From NCBI RefSeq assembly GCF_002078875.1, contig NC_034411.1:31824260-31888259 (forward strand): 64,000 bases of DNA. The letters are read 5' to 3'. This DNA is from Numida meleagris. Lineage: Eukaryota > Chordata > Aves > Galliformes > Numididae. Positions 25,220-36,400 of this stretch are shown here, piece by piece. The position numbers and the translations under genes are program-made. The notes beneath the pieces were generated by a model that was not told the DNA's origin, did no database searches, and saw nothing but the letters and a program-made list of their open reading frames with translations. Position 1 is the stretch's first letter. Each line of letters opens with the position of its first letter.

Positions 25220-26693
25220 CTGAAGAAGGCAGGACTACAGCGGTAGGTAGTTTCAGCAGCCTGATTTTCACTCCTATGAGCGAACAAGGTGCTGCTGAGA
25301 GAACAGGAGTTGGGATTATCTTTCATCTAAGGAGGAGATGGGCCCCATTGTTTCCTTTGCAGATACTGCTGGCTTATGCTCAGGCCAGGAAAAATCGCTC
25401 CTTTCAGTACTATCCTACCGACCGGAGAACCTGCTCAGTTCCTCTCCCCTGCATGCTGTAATAAAAAACAAATGTTCAAAGCAAGGAATGTCTTGAACAT
25501 AGGAATTTTTTGTTATTTTTCTGAACGCTTCTGCCGAAAACCTATTTTTAACATGCCAAAGAGCTAAAGTAAAGCTTAATGCTAGCGCTACCATAGCCTG
25601 AACCCTTTCAGTACAAAACACTTTAAAAATAAATCCTGGCAACAGCAGTCACCTGCTGATAGACGCTTTTATGTTCAGCCAGCTGCTGAGATGCCACATC
25701 TGTCACTTCTTGCTCCCAGTATCGCGCTTTCCTTTTCTGTAGAGAAGGAGAAAATTCTGTTCCTGGCATTGCGCTGAGCATCACGATGCCTTTTTTGGTA
25801 GCTCTGTCATTCCTCCAAACATCTGAGCCACCGCACATGGATTTCAACATTTCTGCTGCCGTCCGCCTCACCGACGGCTCACTTTTAGATTTTCATACCT
25901 TAAAGCATCTATTTTCTCTGAACCACGTTACATATTTATAATCTATACATAACTGAAAATATTGGTCAGCGTATAAGCAATTTCACTCCTGGGCGCTCTT
26001 TCCGCCTCCCGCATCCAAACGCTTCTCAAAGGAAAATAAAAGATCTGGATCATATTTATTTCATTAAGCATTCCATAATAAGCCTTCTTCCTATTTTTAA
26101 AGCGTAACAACAACCTACGGTGACGCAAGTCCTAAATTAATTGCTTCCTCTACTTCACTCTCTTTTACATTTCCATCGACGACAAAACGAGCCCCTCTCC
26201 TCAATCCGCCCCCCGCAGCTTTTCACCGGCGGCAGAACCCCGCACCGCCCCGCACCGCCCGCCCGGGACCCTTTGTCTGCGGGCAGCGGGAGCCGCTCCC
26301 GGCCGCCGCTCAGGTGCACACGGACGGACGGATGGAGGGATGGAAGACCGGGTGGATGCGCGGGCTCGCCCCGCACAAAAAGCAGACGCGGTGCAGGGCT
26401 GCGCCTCCGAGTCAGGACGGGAAATAGGGACCGGCGAAACCCGCAGTGGAGACAATGTAAACGCATTACCGGGGGACGAACGTAAGCTCTGAATTACAGT
26501 GATGCAGAAACGCCCCGAGCCATCATGCAGAACTGCACCCCAACACGAGGATTCATTGACAAACGCCTCCGAAACGCCTCGCCTCCTCTCCCTCTCTCCC
26601 TCCCGGCTCGCTGCGGGGCCGCCGTCGCCCGCAGGGGAGGCCACCCCGGCTCGGAGCTCCGCACCGGCAGCCGCCCGCCCCTCTCCCCGACTC

Positions 26694-26695
26694 AC
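26694..26695 (-). other. CDC42EP3: Candidate splice donor of non-coding exon 1
   Basis: On the minus strand the island reads GAAACC|GTGAGTCGG, with good intron-side consensus (GTGAGT) but a weaker exon side. It would make exon 1 extend from about 26,696 up toward the G-rich tract. A weaker alternative is CAG|GTGCCG, near 26,775. Not confirmed by any transcript. Confidence 0.4.
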
Positions 26696-26858
26696 GGTTT
26701 CGCCGGCGGCTGCCGCCGCTCCTCGCTCCTCGATGCGGAGCCGGGCGGGCAGCGGGGCCGCCCCTCCGTGACCGGCACCTGCGAGCGCCCGTCAGCGCGC
26801 GGCCGAGCGGCGGCGGATCCCCGAGTCCCGGGGGCGCGGCGCGGGGCCGCGAGCGGCA

Positions 26859-26910
26859 GGGGGGGGCGCGGGGGGCGGCGCTGCGGGGGGAGGGCGGGCG
26901 GGGGGGAGGG
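26859..26910 (+). other. G-quadruplex-forming tract
   Basis: The plus strand carries at least six separate runs of three to eight G, with one-base loops in the last part (GGGAGGGCGGGCGGGGGGG). This far exceeds the usual G4 pattern of four G3 runs. It lies in the island near the expected transcription start; the G-rich strand is the template strand for the gene. Confidence 0.75.
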
Positions 26911-26967
26911 CTGCAGGGAAATCCCGGCGCGGCGGAGCGGGGCGCGGCGGCCGCGGGGCGGGCTGTG

Positions 26968-26995
26968 TGCGAGGAGCTCGCTGCGAGGAGCTCGC
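26968..26995. repeat. 14-bp tandem duplication
   Basis: Two exact, adjacent copies of TGCGAGGAGCTCGC, each containing the palindrome GAGCTC within GCGAGGAGCTCGC. The location is the upstream edge of the island. Confidence 0.85.
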
Positions 26996-27120
26996 CCTGG
27001 CGGCCGGGAGAGCCCAAATGCCGGCGGAAGGGCCTCGGCGCGTCGCGCAGGCTCTGGATGTCGGCCGGCCGGCGGATCGCTGCGTGGGGAGCCCGCGCGT
27101 CCCGAGGCGTTGATAATGTT

Positions 27121-27691
27121 TTTACATGTTCCTTGGTAGAGAGCCCAGGTCGTTGCCTTCCCGCAAGCCTGCCCTCCCCAGGTGCCCGTGGGCAGGTACC
27201 TGCCCTGCTCCTGGCGGTGCTGCTGAAGGGGTGATTTTGGGAAGGTATCCTTTGGCAGGGTCCCAAAGCAACGCGTGTGCGTTTGTGGAAGCGTCTGATG
27301 TGGTACGCACCTGACTTCGGCTGGGGCATTTTTCTGAACATTTGCATAATTTTCATTATGTATGGCATTTCTAAGTAAGCGTGAACTGTGGATGCATTGT
27401 ATATAGGTGTATGCCTAGTTAAAAATATGTTTACATACTCGCACCTGGGTGAGAGAATATTTCCCTTTGCTCTCTTTGCACTGTTAGCATTGGAGCACTT
27501 CAATGCTAATGCACCTGACCGCAGGACAAGCACATTTTCTTTTATGTAGATGCAGTGCCAGGATGCACAGAATGTTTCCATATTGTGTGTGTGCCCTCAG
27601 CCTGCAGCACCCTTATGCACAGTGGTGTCTGTGGGCATGAAGCATGACATGATACAGAACACTTTGCTCTCCGATCGTGCTCTCTGAACTA
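27121..27691. promoter_or_regulatory. Upstream flank with E2-box (CAGGTA/G) cluster
   Basis: Immediately upstream of the island there is CAGGTG at 27179-27184, the palindrome CAGGTACCTG at 27193-27202 (within a perfect 16-bp palindrome, 27190-27205), and CACCTG at 27308, 27442 and 27512. These are binding-site forms for ZEB, SNAI and bHLH factors. No exon was recognised. Confidence 0.35.
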
Positions 27692-27845
27692 TGGAATCAC
27701 GGAATGGTTTGGGTTGGAAGGGACCTTAAAGCCCACCCAGTCCCTGCCATGGGCAGGAACACCTCTTGTCAGTTCAGGGTGCCCAGAGCCACATCCAACC
27801 TGGCTTTGAGCATCTCCAAGGATAGGACATCTGCAACTTCTTAAC
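27692..27845 (-). mobile_element. CR1 LINE 3'-end fragment
   Basis: TGGAATCACGGAATGGTTTG followed by GGTTGGAAGGGACCTTAAAG and later CATCCAACCTGGCTTTGAGC is the reverse complement of a CR1 3' end. Minus orientation, 5'-truncated, about 600 bases upstream of the CpG island. Confidence 0.92.
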
Positions 27846-29031
27846 TTCTTTAGGATATAGTGTGCTTGCAGATGAAATCTGAAATACTTTACACTCCGTG
27901 AAAGTCCTTTTAGCCATCCCATTTGCAGAACTTGATTTTTCAAAAAGCCAAGCCCTCTGTCAGTCAGTTGGTTGCTGCCTGCGGGAAGGCTTTGGGCTCG
28001 CAGCCCAGCCCTGGCCCACAGCGGGACTCTGTGGGGCTCCGCCGGTACCGATGGCACGGGCAGGGACTGCACGGTTCCAGTAATTCTTAATTACTGTTGC
28101 AAAAGCCAAAGTAAATTTGAGAGCAGCCCAGAGGCTGCTCCTAGTTTTTGCAGAAGGACATTCAGAGAAAACAGCTATTATAAAGTTTGTGTAAGCAAAA
28201 GAAAAAAAGAATTCTGTAATAACTGCTGGCTTCTTTGGACACATTTCCAACTGAGCAATTATTCAATTATTTATTCTGCGTGAATGCATTCCACGCTACC
28301 TTTAATCTACCGACTCTATTCTTGAGAGTGCTTTTTCATTTAGGAACCTAATTTAAGTGGTTTAGAGTTTTTGAAAAGGGACACTTGAGGGATGACATTG
28401 CTCATGCTTCTTTTCAGTTCAGAAGGGAAATGTGTGTGGGCACGCATGTGTGTGGCTTCATGTGCCGGAGCTGACGGCAATCCGCACAGCCGTTTCTGAG
28501 GACAAAACAGACGCTCGGATTCATCTGCCATAATAACAGGCTGTTGGCACTGTACAGTGAAAAAGCTTGTCCCAGCTATGTCACACATCCCTGCCTCTTC
28601 TGAATGCTTTCTTTGCTTCTTCTTTTTTCGGGTTTCAGACTTCTGCATGTCACTATGCTGTGCCACGGTTGTTTTAACTCATGTTTCTCTCTTCCGCTCT
28701 TCCGCAGAGTGACCTCCTGTGCCTCTGGCCTGCAGCACCTGTTCCAGCTTCTCCTCTTTGTTTTACTGTTGTCTTCTCCACTGAGATTCATGCGTCTGTT
28801 TTGTGCCACTGTGGTGATAAGAGGAGCAGCTTCTCTCTAGTTTTAAAAGCCTATTCTGCCTGAAGCTGCAGCAGTGCCACTTTGGTCGTGTCACTGCACT
28901 TACCTTGTTCAATCCTTTGTTAGTCACCCTGAGGTTGCAGGAGGCATGCAAAGCCACCTCAGCACAAGGAGTATCTTCTTTATCCAGCACATTGCCCAAG
29001 TCTACAGCCACAGATTACAATAATGGTTCAC
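27846..29031. other. Upstream intergenic DNA, no gene
   Basis: Mixed composition with a few CpGs. Several short overlapping open frames on both strands (28.3-28.9 kb) show no family resemblance, and the pyrimidine-rich stretch at 28,600-28,800 yields Leu-rich chance peptides. Confidence 0.5.
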
Positions 29032-29256
29032 TGAATCACAGAATCTCCTGAGTTGGAAGAGACTCACAAGGACCATCGAGTCCAACTCCTGGCTCCCCAT
29101 AGGACCACCCAAAATTCAAACCCTGTATTGGAGAGCATTGTCCAAACACTTCTTGAACTCCAACAGCTTGGGGTCATGACCACAGCCCTGGGGAGACTGA
29201 CCCAGGGCCTGACCACCTTCTGGTGAAGAACCTTTTCCTGATATCCAACATGAATT
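29032..29256 (-). mobile_element. CR1 LINE 3'-end fragment (different subfamily from 27.7 kb)
   Basis: TGAATCACAGAATCTCCTGA, then GTTGGAAGAGACTCACAAGG and GACTGACCCAGGGCCTGACC, and later GAAGAACCTTTTCCTGATAT are CR1 3'-region sequence in minus orientation. The body text differs from the 27.7-kb copy, which suggests a separate subfamily and insertion. Confidence 0.92.
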
Positions 29257-30223
29257 TTGTTTTATTATGGAGAAGCAAAGGACATATTAATAGGGAAGTT
29301 TTCTGAGTACAAATAAATACCGTTACTGTTTTGAGGCAGTAGCAGTCAGAGAAAAGTTTCAGTTTCTCTGCAGAAAAAATGCCAATCCATTCCCTGGCTT
29401 CCTGTGTTACAGGAAACCCTGGAGGACAGAGCTGTGCGTGCCAGAGGGGGAACCACGGTTCCTCCAAGATCCTGAACTCTGAATGCCTTTGAATTCTTAG
29501 CAGTTAAAGTATCAGCATTGTTAATAACATGCAGATTTATTGAACTGATCGTGGAGAGTGATGGAATCTTCCACTGCTTGGTCTCCTGCCACCACAGACT
29601 TATACTAGCTCTCCTATCATTTCAAACCTCTGTCATTAGGAGCTAAAACTGGAGTTTAAAGCATAGTCTTAAGATTCCTAAATGACAGGCATGCTTGAAT
29701 ACTTGAATACTTAAGTCCCTGTGATATCTGGGGAATGTAAGTATTAAAGTATCTTTTTAAGTGCCTTGCTGAATGTGGATGACTTCTATTTGTCATAGTA
29801 TTGCTTTTATTTATATATGGCACTTCTGTGCTTCTTTCAGCTGGAATTAGATGATGAATTCAGCGAGGATCATTAAGGAGAGGCTCTTATACTTTGAAAT
29901 TATCTGTTCAAAAGCCATACTTTGAGAAAAGTTTTATGATCTGTAAACTGTGCTCTGTTACCATAAGCTCTGGAAGCTAAGAGGTTAAACTATTTAACAC
30001 AACCACTCTTCATACTGCAATCACAAACAAACAAGAGAACATTTCTAAAACCTTTTTCAAAATCCATCTAATACAATTTCTAGTGTTCCTGAAGATTAAT
30101 TTCTGAAATACTATTGCTAAATTGTGTTCAGCAATCATATATAGGAATTTTTGTCTCATTTTTAATAATCTGTGCAGTTTACCAATGTGCACATACACCA
30201 TTTCTGGTAACTTGCTCTACAGA

Positions 30224-30300
30224 AATATAGAACTGTAGGGTCTGAAGGACTTCACGGTCGTCTCCTCCGTGTTGTGCCCTGATGGAGGATCAAGCATCCT
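30224..30300 (-). mobile_element. Possible ancient CR1/L3-like scrap
   Basis: ATAGAACTGTAGGGTCTGAA GGACTTC followed by CCCTGATGGAGGATCAAG resembles the diverged 3' portion of old amniote CR1/L3 elements. Similarity is partial and read by eye; edges are unclear. Confidence 0.3.
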
Positions 30301-33300
30301 TAGCTTTTAAAACCTTTCAGGAATTTCTGGACCTCTCAGTTCTCTTTTCCAGGGGGGATGCAGCCCCTCAGCCACCTTTTGTGGTTCCCTGTAGGTCCCC
30401 ACAGTGCTGTGGGCAGGCTGGGAAACCACACACCCAGGCCGTTCCTTTGTGTCCTAAGTGTCCATCCTCTGTTCCTAAAATCATCTTCCGATGGAAACCA
30501 CACAACCTCCCACAATAGCTCCGCAGTTTAATTTCACTATCCTTATTTTTTTTCTATTTTCCCAGCAGTTAAACACCTTAGATCTTTCTTTGCTGCAAAG
30601 TAGCTCACTTAATTTTTTTCCCTAAGCCTAGAGAACAGGACGATCATCTTCCTTATAATAATCCTATTTGGAGGCTTCTTTTCTCTCCGACCTTATACTT
30701 TTTCCTCACGGATCTCTCTTACCAAGTCAAAACAACAATCAGGGCTACACAGTGCATTTTCTTTTCATGGAAATTATAATGAAGCACTGGAAAGAAACAA
30801 TATGATCTGACTGAAAGAAAAATCTTCTGCAACTTGTTTGCCACAGATTATTTCTATAACTGTCACTTTGGGAATTTCTATAAATAAAATCACTATCACT
30901 CTTCTGAGAAGTGAACATTTTCTACCATTTTTTAAACAATGAAAAAACACAGTTCTGTTTTTCATCTAAATTCTTTATATATTTGAAATCACTCAGAGAA
31001 AAAAGTCCAAAGAAATGTGGTTAGCTTTGACGAAAAGAAGCCTCCCAGTGGGATATTTAACAGAATACCTAGAAAACAGCGTTGAAAGACTTATAATATT
31101 TGGAACCAATTTTTTAGCCTCTCATTCTGTGACCTCTGATCTCCAGAGGACCTTACTTCGCTTTGACTCATTATCCTCTATGGTGATAACACTTTGGGCA
31201 CAGGGGAGAAAGAAGGACTAATTGACCCCCCGTTTGAGCAAGGCTTTTGCGTGACCTTTTGCTTATTAATGATGGATGTCTGACACACATCTTTTTTGGT
31301 ATTCCAACACTGCACAAGTTTTGGCTTTCCTACCCTGCCTTTTCCTCCTGCTTATGAAAATCCCCGTGTGCAGGCACGTGTGCGTGCAGGCAGCAGCCTT
31401 CCCCCTAGTATTCCCAGGCTGCCCGGCAGTGCCTGGGGGCAGCGCGTGGGGTGAGGCAGCGATTCAGCTGGAGAAAGGAGATGTCAGTTCATGTCCTGCC
31501 CCAAACAGCTTTTCTTTCTTTTGTCCTCTTCTCTCCCTGGGTCCTCTAAATCCAGACTGCTTTTCTCTGGCAGATCTCCCCAGGAAGAGAAGGACAGAAG
31601 TCCCCCTGTAGTTGGAGGGAGGGGATACAAACAGGTCTCTACTGCCGGATGGAGCCCATTGGCAACAATCACTGACAATATCTGACAGCTTCAGATAGGT
31701 AATTAGCTAATTTTTTAATAAGAGGAAGTCAATGGCTGTTTTAAACTTATAAGGGAAAAGTAAAACATACATCAATAGAAGGTATATTGTAGTAGTTCAT
31801 ATAAATGTAACAAATGGATAAGGTATAGAATGAATACTAATTTCAGTAGTAACTGCTCATTTCACAAAGAGAAGAGCGGAAGAACAATGACAACTCTGCA
31901 AATAGTATCTTGCTTAATATAAAAATTGGCACTTTGCTTTCAGTATTTAGGGACCGCTTCTGAAACTGCTGAGTGCTCATGCCTCCCATTAACTGCTGTG
32001 GGAGCTGAGAGCACCTGGCATCCTGAGGAATCAGGCTCTCTGGCGGTTTTAATTTCATCTGACAATAAGGTTGAATAAAAATATTCTTGGGGATAGCCCG
32101 CAATTATGTAGCATGAGCTCATTTCTTCATTATAAAATGTGAGGTGAAACCATTCATAACTGCCAGCCAATATTACAGCAGGCAATTCCAGTTTTTCTTT
32201 GCATGGGAAAAGCACTAGTAAGCTTTAATGAGTTTCAAAAATAGCTGCCACATCAGAAAATTGTAATTGTGCTTGTTTTTCTAATGTGAATACCTGTTCA
32301 GCAGACATCGCCTGAACAATGGAATCCAAATAGACCAGGGTATGTAAAATAGCTACTTCTATTTGTCAGCTGCACACCCATTGTTTTCAGTCAGAGCCTG
32401 CAGAGCAGCTTCAGCTGTACATTCCTGGGAAGTGAATAATATCAGTTGAGATTATGCTACAGTACCACATCTATTACAAGCACATTATAAAGATTGAATA
32501 TAACCTAATTAGGAAATGCTGAAGTCTGCTGGGTGTGGGTGTGGGCTGGTAAAGAGTCATTTTACACAACCTTCAGTTACTGAAAACGAGAGTTTGCAGA
32601 GGATAAAACAAAAGGTAACACTGCAGATTTCAGCTCCTGAATCCAGATATCACATGTGTATCTCACATTCCTCGTACTGTTGCCACTAAGCTAAACAATC
32701 GCTCTCCGAGTTTCACTTCCATGCAACTCTTTTGTAAACACTTTGTGAATCCAGCAGCAGGACAAGCCAAATTTGGTCACAGTCTTATTTTTAATCCAGA
32801 TGAGAATTAGAGCTACCTTCTGACTTTCAGTGCTGGAAGGATGAGGTTGCAGAAGCAGGCAGCCAGAGGTTCTCCCAAGAAGCTGTAGCTCTGTGGGCCC
32901 TCAAAGAAGGTTGTGCTTCCTTGGCAATGCCTATGGAGGAGCCCCTGGCCCTCACCACAAACCCCACTAAATTGCAAAAGTAAGAGCAGACCAGATGTCT
33001 CCTTCGGGTTCTTGCACACTCTCTCTGGTATTAATTCAGCAGCAAAAGATAGCAAATACCTTCAGACCACAGTGTCCTACCTGGATGATGGGACGATTCC
33101 AGCTGTAGTTTGTCCTCAGTTTTGGATTTGGATGGGATGTATCTAAGGGAATGGAAGATATCATTTCCTCACAGATTTCTCAAGGGCCTTGCTTTTCCTT
33201 TACTGGACAAGTGAAAGGGCAAGCTTTTCCAATAACATTATAGGACTTGCCCCTTCTAGTAGGTCTGACATCCCTTCTGATCTGCAGGACAAAGCTGTCT

Positions 33301-33395
33301 CACTGTTTGCAGCCTTACCACAGCGTCAGTGAGAAGCATTATAGGATTTCATAGCCATAAAAGCCTCTATCAGCTGCCTCTGTGTCTGCACGTTG

Positions 33396-33424
33396 TTGTT
33401 AGCCAGCACGCTGCTGGCTAACAA
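33396..33424. repeat. Perfect inverted repeat, 13-bp arms, 3-base loop
   Basis: TTGTTAGCCAGCA, then CGC, then TGCTGGCTAACAA. A further two pairs form beyond a single mismatch. This is a strong hairpin in DNA or RNA, and the arms contain half sites of the NFI type (GCCA/TGGC). Confidence 0.85.
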
Positions 33425-36400
33425 GAAGTCACTGACAAAATGCCTTCAAACATGTCTCTTGTCTTGCATTTAACTCCTGGTTCCAAACTGAAAGTTGCAT
33501 TAATGCCATCAGCTGGAACAGATCAGTGCTCCAAGCTGGATTCATGCCCTACCACTGTTGGAACAGAGGTTGCAGAGAAAACTTCAGCATGCCAAGCTGA
33601 AAGCAGTTTACTATGTTTACGGCACAAAGTCACATCTGTACACGTACTCACAAAGGACAAACCAGTTTTCCCACAGCACACCACAGAATGGTGCAATTGA
33701 CTATGCCATTAAAACCAGTAAATATCACCTCAGACATCATGGTATGTCACATTACTGAATACAGTAGCAGGATAGATGCACTGGAGAATAGCTGTGCCAT
33801 TCATGTGCTTAGACCTGAGCTAAAAAAAAACAATAATTACCTGTTTTCTTTGCCGCGAGTATCTTTCTGAGACCACATACCCACTGGAAACAAAGGAGTG
33901 ATTCATCTCATTCTGTGTTGGTCTTCACACAGTGCCTTGTTTAAGCACTGTGGAACTGATACGGAGCTGATTTTACTGTATGTCAGAAGTAACTATTAAC
34001 ATCAATGGCATAACGTTGGTGTGAAATCCCCATTGGGCATCTCACTTAAAGACTACATAGAGACTACACTTCATAGAGGAATATGCTTTGTGCACTTCCC
34101 TATCTCTTGTTGTTACTATAGCCACGCAGCTCTTATTCTGTGCCCTGAAGACCAGGATCATGTTTGCCTCTGCTATTTATTCCCCCAACATTGGGGAGTT
34201 GCCCCTTCTTACAGATGTGATTAACTATGCCTACACTCTGCATCAATATCAACATTTAAAATTCCGAATTTGTAAAATTACCTATCCCACAGCCCCACCA
34301 ATAATCTCTGGTTCACAGGTCAGGCAAATCACCAGCCAAGGTTGAGAACATCAACCTCCCCAACATTTTAAAGGTCTGTTTTTTGTCGTTGGTTTCTGTT
34401 TTGTTTTGTTTTTTAGCTTGAACACTATCTCCAGATCAGTTAAGAGAAGCTAGTTACTACCCTGTTTTTAAGCCATATTTTTTTACCTGTGGCCCATGGG
34501 CCTCTGGGTGCCACTTCTGAAGGGGTTTATAAGTAAGAAAAGCATGCGCATTGTCAGTAGGTTTGCATTTGCACAGGAAAATTTTTAGAAGCCTGCAGAA
34601 TGAGAAACATTGAATTGTATAATCCAGGGAATGCAAACTTACACCTTTTTGCTACACATGGAAAAGATTTAGCTGTTTATTTTAGACTGAAAAGTATTAG
34701 TGGGAACAAAATATATGGGAAACTTAAAAATGATTAGACTGATAGCATCTGAAGTACATTCCATAAGATACCTAGTGCATTTGCAGAAAAATATCTGAAA
34801 ACCTAATAACAAATATTAATGTTATATGTTTTAATTTTCATAATATTCACATCAATTAAAGTAGTGTTTATACCAGTACTCCTGTTACATAATGAGATGA
34901 GCTGACATCTGGCTAAACAACCAACATATTGCATGTCATTAAAACACTGATCAAATTGCATAGGATAATAATTTGACAGTAGTGGAAAACATCATTTGCT
35001 CATTTGCTTATAATAAATAGTTGTGGGGTTTTTTTCCTCAGACAAAAATACTTTCATCTGAAGGATGTAACCTTCATTAACTCCTTCCTTCTGCTCCTCA
35101 CCTTCCTACACATATATAAATATGTTGTCATCCTAGAAGATTATTTGGGAAACAACTGGTCTAATCTTTTTAAACATGGTAACCGCCTACAAACTGACAA
35201 TTAATTATAGGCAAAAATTACCCTTCTAGTGTAAATAAATCCTAGAATAGGAAAACCCTTACTGAAGTCTGCAGGAATTTTACATGCAATATATTTGTCC
35301 AGAACCAGGTCCTTGAATTCTTTGTGTCTTTTGACAGAGTCTGGATATTTTACATCTCATTCTGCTTTAGCTATATTCTGCTTTTTGAGGAACCTTTTAA
35401 GCAAACTGATATGACTGGAATATATATTTTAAAGAAGAAAGTCATCAGTCTGAATGTGTTGAATGGGTCTGTGCTGAATGACATAATTTGTGTTTCTTAA
35501 GTATCCACAATACTTTGAGTTTTTTATTTGGATTCTGGTATGTTTGAAGTTGGTCTTTATTTAATTTTATTATTTTTAATCTAGTTTACTATAGGTGATT
35601 TATACTTACTCTGATGTCTGCAAAGGAAACTGGAGTGAAGCAAATAAAGTCAGTTAGTAACTTCTACTAGTTTACTAGGAACACACCAAGTGTTTTTGTT
35701 ATAAGATTTCCACTACTTTCAGTAGGCAGTGCTGAAAGTGCTAAGAACAGCTCCTTCTGTTTGGCCTAATCTTTCAGACTGCAACACAAAGGTATGAATT
35801 ACCCAAGCCAGGTTATGAGTTAGTATCTTTTGATGATGGAATTAATTAAAAAGCCCAAAAGTTGGTCACAAGCCCTCCTGTACATGCAGACAACATGAAA
35901 TCTAATAAACCACACTGGATTTGAGCTAGCACGTTACAAGGAGCAGAAATATGCACCACTTTTGAATTAGTCACCTATTCAGCCTTTCTGACTTTCTGAC
36001 TCCACTTAATCAATCTTCAGTTTGATATTGTGAAGCTAATAGCACCACTGAAGCCACAGAAGCCTGAAGCTAGGCAATCAGGGCTCAACTCAGATGCCCA
36101 ACACCGTGTGAACATCTGTGCTTGAAGAGATGACTTTGCTATTCAGTCTATTCCATTTTCAACTGGACTCTGAAGTGGTGAGCATATTTTATGCTGCACA
36201 GGCTCATATGTTAAAAAAAAATCTTAATTTTATAGAATGATATAATGTAAAGACTCTCTCATGTTATGTCCGACTATGGAAAAATGAATTTAAAAATGTG
36301 TCATCAAAAAAATGCCAGAGCAGATTACCATACATTCTCTAGTGGATTCCATCAAAAAGGAAAGAGCCTTACTCAGAGTTTGCTCACAGCTGACCAGTTC

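Larger units (their letters stand above)
22399..26199. other. Intronic sequence proximal to the promoter
   Basis: AT-rich DNA until about 24.1 kb; CpG content then rises in patches. It holds an octamer-motif direct repeat (24655-24683) and a CpG-dense patch with a CRE-like palindrome (25075-25219). No coding exon was recognised. Candidate intronic enhancer territory by position only. Confidence 0.5.
1319..26695 (-). other. CDC42EP3: CDC42EP3 intron 1 (5' UTR intron, about 25 kb)
   Basis: The intron spans from the acceptor at 1319 to a candidate donor at the CpG island. Its right boundary is less certain than its left. A large 5' intron between an island first exon and a single coding exon matches the mammalian gene as I know it. 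Contents are listed separately. No internal coding exon was recognised. Confidence 0.75.
26200..27120 (-). promoter_or_regulatory. CDC42EP3: CpG island: CDC42EP3 promoter and first exon region
   Basis: Base composition switches abruptly near 26,200 from AT-rich to dense GC with very frequent CpG, and switches back near 27,120. It is the only island in the window, and it lies upstream of the coding exon on the gene's own strand, so it is the natural CDC42EP3 promoter. No TATA box stands out, as is usual for island promoters. GC-box-like GGGCGG runs are abundant at 26,870-26,910. The transcription start cannot be placed from sequence alone. Divergent transcription toward higher coordinates is possible. 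Confidence 0.88.

Noticed and set aside
26525..27139. 204-codon plus-strand open frame in the island
   Set aside because: Same compositional artefact; Arg/Gly/Ala-rich peptide without a recognisable domain.
26553..27581. 342-codon minus-strand open frame, the longest in the window
   Set aside because: It runs through the CpG island, where stop codons are rare for compositional reasons. The peptide is low-complexity Arg/Pro/Ala/Gly-rich, resembles no family, and is overlapped by similar frames on both strands.
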